Made by a program: the position numbers and the translations under genes. The notes under the pieces are model-generated. The model was given only the letters and a program-made list of their open reading frames with translations. It ran no database searches and was not told the origin of the DNA. Below, in pieces: positions 60,260 to 64,000 of a DNA stretch of 64,000 nt (its first letter is position 1; each line of letters begins with the position of its first letter). Source of the DNA: Flaviflagellibacter rhizophilus (GTDB lineage: Bacteria > Pseudomonadota > Alphaproteobacteria > Rhizobiales > Methylopilaceae); NCBI RefSeq assembly GCF_033898525.1, contig NZ_JAXAFJ010000002.1:310001-374000 (forward strand). Reading direction: 5' to 3'.

Positions 60260-61074
60260 CGCATCGTCGCCGCAGTGCCAAAGTGCACCTCGCCCGCCGC
60301 GATCATGCGGCGGCTTCCGGCATCGGTCAGCACGACCAGGCGTCCCTCATCATCAAGTGTTTCGAATATACCGCGTATCACATCATCGCCGTGGCGTATG
60401 GCAACCGGCGCGCCAATCCCCGCCGCCTGCTCCAGCCAGAGCCGTCTTATATCGGGCAGGCCCCTGCCCCCGTTCCAAATTGCATAGAAGCCAACCCACG
60501 AATCGCTCAGGGCCTCGAACAGGTCCGCCGCGGTGCAGTCGGAGCCGAGTTCCGCGAGCGACGTCGCCGGGTACGACGTGTCCTTGGGTGCGGCCGCTAC
60601 GTTGACGCCGATGCCGACGACGGCGGCAAGCCCCGCCTCCTCGTGGGAATGGACCTCCACAAGAACCCCGGCAAGCTTGGCTCCGTCCAGCAGGACGTCA
60701 TTGGGCCATTTCAGCGCGAGCCGATGCCCGGGCGCCTCGTAGCCATCGAGCACTGTTCGCGCCATGGCGCGCGGCGCGACCGCGGTGATCGCCGAATTGA
60801 GGGCCAGGCCCGCGACAAAACCGAGACCGGCTGCAAGAGGCCGATCCGCGACCCCGGGAACGACGAGACTTGCCGCGAGGTTGCCCGACGGCGTCTCCCA
60901 AGCCCGGCCGCGACGCCCATGCCCAGCCGTCTGGCGCGAGGTTACGATCCACAGGGGCCGCGAAACCCCGGCCTCCGCTCTCAGCAATCCCTCGGCATTG
61001 GTCGATCCAAGGCTTTCATGGGCTTCAAGCCCGTATCCAGCTTTGTCTGCGACCGCCCCGAGAGCAAACCTCAT
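60256..61074 (-). CDS. birA: Biotin--[acetyl-CoA-carboxylase] ligase, monofunctional
   Basis: The enzyme biotinylates AccB (Lys118 of the protein at 1055-1513). The start at 61074 (MRFALGAVADKAGYGLEAHE) gives 272 residues without the N-terminal DNA-binding domain of E. coli BirA, so it cannot repress transcription. Visible are ESLGSTNAEGLLRAEA (biotin-site Ser-Thr-Asn), TAGHGRRGRAWETPSGNLAA (the biotin and ATP loop), LKWPNDVLLDGAKLAGVLVE and VVGIGVNVAAAPKDTSYPAT. It lies 4 bp after nuoN and overlaps rnj. Confidence 0.95.
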   Translation of the reverse strand: MRFALGAVADKAGYGLEAHESLGSTNAEGLLRAEAGVSRPLWIVTSRQTAGHGRRGRAWETPSGNLAASLVVPGVADRPLAAGLGFVAGLALNSAITAVAPRAMARTVLDGYEAPGHRLALKWPNDVLLDGAKLAGVLVEVHSHEEAGLAAVVGIGVNVAAAPKDTSYPATSLAELGSDCTAADLFEALSDSWVGFYAIWNGGRGLPDIRRLWLEQAAGIGAPVAIRHGDDVIRGIFETLDDEGRLVVLTDAGSRRMIAAGEVHFGTAATMR

Positions 61075-61078
61075 CAGG

Positions 61079-62518
61079 TCAGAACAGGCTGCGTGCGGCC
61101 GCGCTGGCAGCCTCGGCCATCGGCGCGGGATAGATGAAGTACAGCAGCACGAACGCTCCCGTAACCGCGACCATGGCGCGCAATTCCATCGGCATGCGCT
61201 CGAACCGCGGCGCGGGCTCGTCGAAGTAGATGATCTTGACGATGCGCAGGTAGTAGAACGCACCCACGACGCTGGTGACCACGCCGATCACCGCCAGCCA
61301 GTACAGCTGCGCATTGATGGCCGCGAGGAAGACGTAGAACTTCGCGAAGAACCCGGCGAGCGGCGGAATGCCTGCCAGCGAGAACATCATCATCGCCATG
61401 ATGAAGCCCATCAGGGCGTCGTTGCGCGCAAGACCCGCAAGATCGTCCACGTTCTCGATGGCCTTGCCGTCACGGCGCATGCCCATGATCACGGCGAAGC
61501 AGCCGAGCGTCATGACGACATAGACCACGAGATAGATCAGCACGCTCTGCACGCCCTCGGCGGTGCCTGCCGCGAGGCCGACGAGGATGTAGCCGACATT
61601 GCCGATGGAGGAATACGCCATCAGGCGCTTGATGTTGCGCTGGCCGATGGCCGCGAACGAGCCCAGCGCCATGGAGGCGATGGCGATGAACACCACGATC
61701 TGACGCCACTGGTCGGCAATCTGCGGGAAGGCATCGATGGCCACGCGGGTGAACAGCGCCATGGCCGCCACCTTGGGGGCTGCGGCGAAGAAGGCCGTCA
61801 CCGGCGTCGGCGCGCCCTCGTAGACGTCCGGCGTCCACATGTGGAACGGCACGGCGGACACCTTGAACGCAAGACCCGCAAACAGGAACACGAGGCCGAA
61901 GATCATGCCGAGCGGCGCGCTTCCGGCGGTCACCGACTGAGCTATGCCGGCGAAGGCCACCGTTCCCGAGAAGCCATAGATCAGCGAGCAGCCATAGAGC
62001 AGCATGCCGGACGACAACGCGCCCAGCACAAAGTACTTCAGGCCGGCTTCCGTCGAGCGAAGATTGTCACGGTGGAACGAGGCGATGACATAAAGCGCGA
62101 GCGACTGGAGCTCGAAGCCCAGATAGAGCGCGATCAGATCGCCCGCCGAGACCATGATCATCATGCCCGTCGTGGACAGGATGATCAGGATCGCGAACTC
62201 GAACCGGTTCAGCCCCTCGTTCTTGAGGAAGTGAAAGCTCATCACTAGCGCACCCAGTGCGCCGACGATGACCAGCACCTTCAGGAACTGCGCGTAGCGA
62301 TCGAACACGAAGCTGCCATTGAACGCCGTGACCGTTTCGGACGGCGCGCTCAGCACAAGACCGCCGACCACGATCAGCAGGGCGATCGCCAACCCGTTGA
62401 TCAATGGTGCCGAGCGGTCACCGCGAATGGCGCCGACGAGAACCAGGATCAGCGCGCCTGCTGCCATCAGCAGTTCCGGCAGCGCAGGTGCGAGGTCGGC
62501 GGAGGAGAAGCCGTTCAT
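61079..62518 (-). CDS. nuoN: NADH-quinone oxidoreductase subunit N
   Basis: NuoN is one of three antiporter-like membrane subunits of complex I that pump protons. The 479-residue protein has about 14 helices. Landmarks are LIALYLGFELQSLALYVIAS (with the conserved Glu), STEAGLKYFVLGALSSGMLL (with the key Lys), FLFAGLAFKVSAVPFHMWTP, RNIKRLMAYSSIGNVGYILV and FSLAGIPPLAGFFAKFYVF. It is 16 bp after nuoM and followed at once by birA. Confidence 0.97.
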   Translation of the reverse strand: MNGFSSADLAPALPELLMAAGALILVLVGAIRGDRSAPLINGLAIALLIVVGGLVLSAPSETVTAFNGSFVFDRYAQFLKVLVIVGALGALVMSFHFLKNEGLNRFEFAILIILSTTGMMIMVSAGDLIALYLGFELQSLALYVIASFHRDNLRSTEAGLKYFVLGALSSGMLLYGCSLIYGFSGTVAFAGIAQSVTAGSAPLGMIFGLVFLFAGLAFKVSAVPFHMWTPDVYEGAPTPVTAFFAAAPKVAAMALFTRVAIDAFPQIADQWRQIVVFIAIASMALGSFAAIGQRNIKRLMAYSSIGNVGYILVGLAAGTAEGVQSVLIYLVVYVVMTLGCFAVIMGMRRDGKAIENVDDLAGLARNDALMGFIMAMMMFSLAGIPPLAGFFAKFYVFLAAINAQLYWLAVIGVVTSVVGAFYYLRIVKIIYFDEPAPRFERMPMELRAMVAVTGAFVLLYFIYPAPMAEAASAAARSLF

Positions 62519-62534
62519 GGTGTCGGACCTGGAC

Positions 62535-64000
62535 CTAGTGTGCGGGTGCGGCCGCTGGCACGGGTGCTGCCGCTGTCGCGGGCGCCGTGGTCACGGTCTG
62601 AATGGAAGTGTCAATCAGGTTCTGGACGCTGGCCGAGGTCATGTTGAACACCGGTTCCGGCCACACCCCGAACAGCAGCGTCAGGACGATGAGCGGCGCC
62701 AGGATCAGGGCCTCGCGGCGGTTGAGGTCCGACAGAACCGCGATAGCCGGCTTGTCCACCACGCCCCAGATCACCTTGCGGAAGAGCCAAAGGCCATAGG
62801 CCGATGACAGGATGACGCCGGTGGTCGCGAAGAAGGCGATCCAGGTGTCCGCCTGGTAGGCACCCAGAAGGCTGAGGAACTCGCCCACGAAACCGGACGT
62901 ACCCGGAAGGCCGATATTGGCCATGGTGAACAGCAGGAACACGGCCGCGTAGGCCGGCATGCGGTTGACCACGCCGCCATACGCCGCGATCTCGCGGGTG
63001 TGGGTGCGGTCGTAGACCACGCCGACGCAGAGAAAGAGCGCGCCCGAGACGATGCCATGCGAGATCATCTGGAAGACGGCACCGTCGATGCCCTGCCGGT
63101 TCAGCGAGAAGATGCCCATGGTCACGAAGCCCATATGGGCGACCGACGAATAGGCGATCAGCTTCTTGATGTCCTCCTGCATCAGCGCCACCAGCGAGGC
63201 GTAGATGATGGCGATGACCGACAGCACCAGAACCATCGGAGCGAAGAACTCCGACGCATCCGGGAACATCGGCAGCGAGAAGCGGATGAAGCCGTAGCCG
63301 CCCATCTTCAGCAGCACGCCCGCCAGGATGACAGAGCCGGCCGTCGGCGCCTCCACATGCGCATCGGGCAGCCAGGTGTGGACCGGCCACATGGGCATCT
63401 TGACCGCGAAGCTGGCGAAGAAAGCCAGCCATAGCCAGGTCTGCATGCTTGCCGGGAACTCGAACGCCATCAGCGTCGGGATGTCGGTCGTGCCGGCCTG
63501 CACATACATCGCCATGATGGCGAGCAGCATCAGCACGGAGCCGAGCAGCGTGTAGAGGAAGAACTTGAAGCTCGCATAGACGCGGCGCGCCCCGCCCCAG
63601 ATGCCGATGATGAGGAACATCGGGATCAGGCCTGCCTCGAAGAACAGGTAGAACAGCACAAGATCCAGCGCGCAGAAGACGCCGATCATCAGCGTCTCGA
63701 GCACGAGGAACGCGATCATGTATTCCTGAACACGCTTCTCGACCGAGCGCCAGCTCGCCAGGATGCACAGCGGCATCAGGAACGTGGTCAGCAGGACAAG
63801 CGGCAGCGAGATGCCGTCTACGCCCAGATGATAGTTGATGGTGTCGCCCAGCCAGGGCGTCTTCTCGACGAACTGGAAATCAGACGAGGACGCGTCGAAG
63901 CCCGGCAGGAGGAACAGCGACACCACGAAGGTGACGACCGTCGTCCAAAGCGCGATGTGCCGGACATTGCGCAGCGTCGCGGGATCGTTCCCCCGCATGA
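62535..64000 (-). CDS. nuoM: NADH-quinone oxidoreductase subunit M, N-terminus cut
   Basis: NuoM is a proton-pumping antiporter-like subunit of complex I. The gene runs off the right edge: an ATG at 63998 gives 487 residues, but it begins MRGNDPATLRNVRHIALWTT, which in other NuoM proteins is the loop after the first helix, so about 20-30 residues lie outside. Key sites are FEAGLIPMFLIIGIWGG (pumping Glu), FFLYTLLGSVLMLLAIMAMY, SFAVKMPMWPVHTWLPDAHV (central Lys), EDIKKLIAYSSVAHMGFVTM and NIGLPGTSGFVGEFLSLLG. The C-terminus carries an Ala/Pro tail. Confidence 0.96.
   Translation of the reverse strand, partial: MRGNDPATLRNVRHIALWTTVVTFVVSLFLLPGFDASSSDFQFVEKTPWLGDTINYHLGVDGISLPLVLLTTFLMPLCILASWRSVEKRVQEYMIAFLVLETLMIGVFCALDLVLFYLFFEAGLIPMFLIIGIWGGARRVYASFKFFLYTLLGSVLMLLAIMAMYVQAGTTDIPTLMAFEFPASMQTWLWLAFFASFAVKMPMWPVHTWLPDAHVEAPTAGSVILAGVLLKMGGYGFIRFSLPMFPDASEFFAPMVLVLSVIAIIYASLVALMQEDIKKLIAYSSVAHMGFVTMGIFSLNRQGIDGAVFQMISHGIVSGALFLCVGVVYDRTHTREIAAYGGVVNRMPAYAAVFLLFTMANIGLPGTSGFVGEFLSLLGAYQADTWIAFFATTGVILSSAYGLWLFRKVIWGVVDKPAIAVLSDLNRREALILAPLIVLTLLFGVWPEPVFNMTSASVQNLIDTSIQTVTTAPATAAAPVPAAAPAH

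Noticed and set aside
58610..60487. A 625-codon open frame on the plus strand
   Set aside because: It is antisense to rnj and birA, which have full sets of catalytic motifs; the antisense product resembles nothing.

Overview
This is a 64-kb stretch of an alphaproteobacterial chromosome, most likely from the Hyphomicrobiales (Rhizobiales). The base composition is clearly GC-rich. The evidence is the combination of an NDUFA12-type complex I accessory subunit, DUF2155 and DUF1467 proteins, LpxI instead of LpxH, ribosomal protein S2 with a long C-terminal extension, a short (440-residue) proline--tRNA ligase, RNase J, and LexA boxes of the alphaproteobacterial direct-repeat type GTTC-N7-GTTC. Several blocks have the gene order I recall for this order: dsbA-aroQ-accB-accC-aat with DUF2155/NDUFA12; rpsB-tsf-pyrH-frr-uppS-cdsA-dxr-rseP-bamA-lpxD-fabZ-lpxA-lpxI-lpxB; and nuoM-nuoN-birA-rnj-DUF1467-proS-lolC-lolD-dnaE.

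Layout. 1-4.5 kb: the end of a thiol-disulfide oxidoreductase, then dehydroquinate dehydratase, the acetyl-CoA carboxylase BCCP/biotin carboxylase pair, leucyl/phenylalanyl-tRNA transferase, and two convergent envelope/respiration genes. 4.6-8.4 kb: small unknown genes, a Cys-rich flavodoxin, a DUF892 ferritin-like protein, a secreted protein and a formyltransferase-like protein. 8.4-17.5 kb: a tight seven-gene minus-strand operon (UDP-glucuronate decarboxylase-like, two other sugar-nucleotide epimerases, one GT4 and three tandem CgeB-like glycosyltransferases) facing an inositol-phosphate synthase gene. This looks like an uncharacterised inositol/sugar glycoconjugate locus. 18.1-26 kb: dihydropyrimidinase, an N-carbamoyl amidohydrolase and a PotABCD-type ABC transporter, opposed by a GntR-FCD regulator; this is an uptake and ring-opening module for cyclic ureides. 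26-36 kb: dgkA, trmFO, a DUF4153 membrane protein, lexA (with two operator-like boxes), gltA, gltX and comEC. 36-50.6 kb: the lipid A, outer-membrane assembly, isoprenoid/phospholipid and translation operon. 50.9-58.6 kb: dnaE, the lolCD lipoprotein exporter and proS. 58.3-64 kb: DUF1467, RNase J, BirA and two complex I membrane subunits, the last cut by the window edge.

Most notable new signals. (1) A 36-codon membrane-peptide reading frame with its own ribosome site and a perfect GTTC-N7-GTTC LexA box lies just upstream of dnaE (54333-54501). It has the architecture of an SOS-induced small membrane protein such as Caulobacter SidA or E. coli TisB. (2) A candidate structured small RNA lies at about 58105-58273, with promoter-like elements, two hairpins whose loops share CCGCA, and a strong terminator. 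(3) Two inverted copies of a roughly 60-bp palindromic repeat lie between dnaE and rpsB. (4) The glycan/inositol locus. No rRNA, tRNA, insertion sequence, prophage or CRISPR array was seen.
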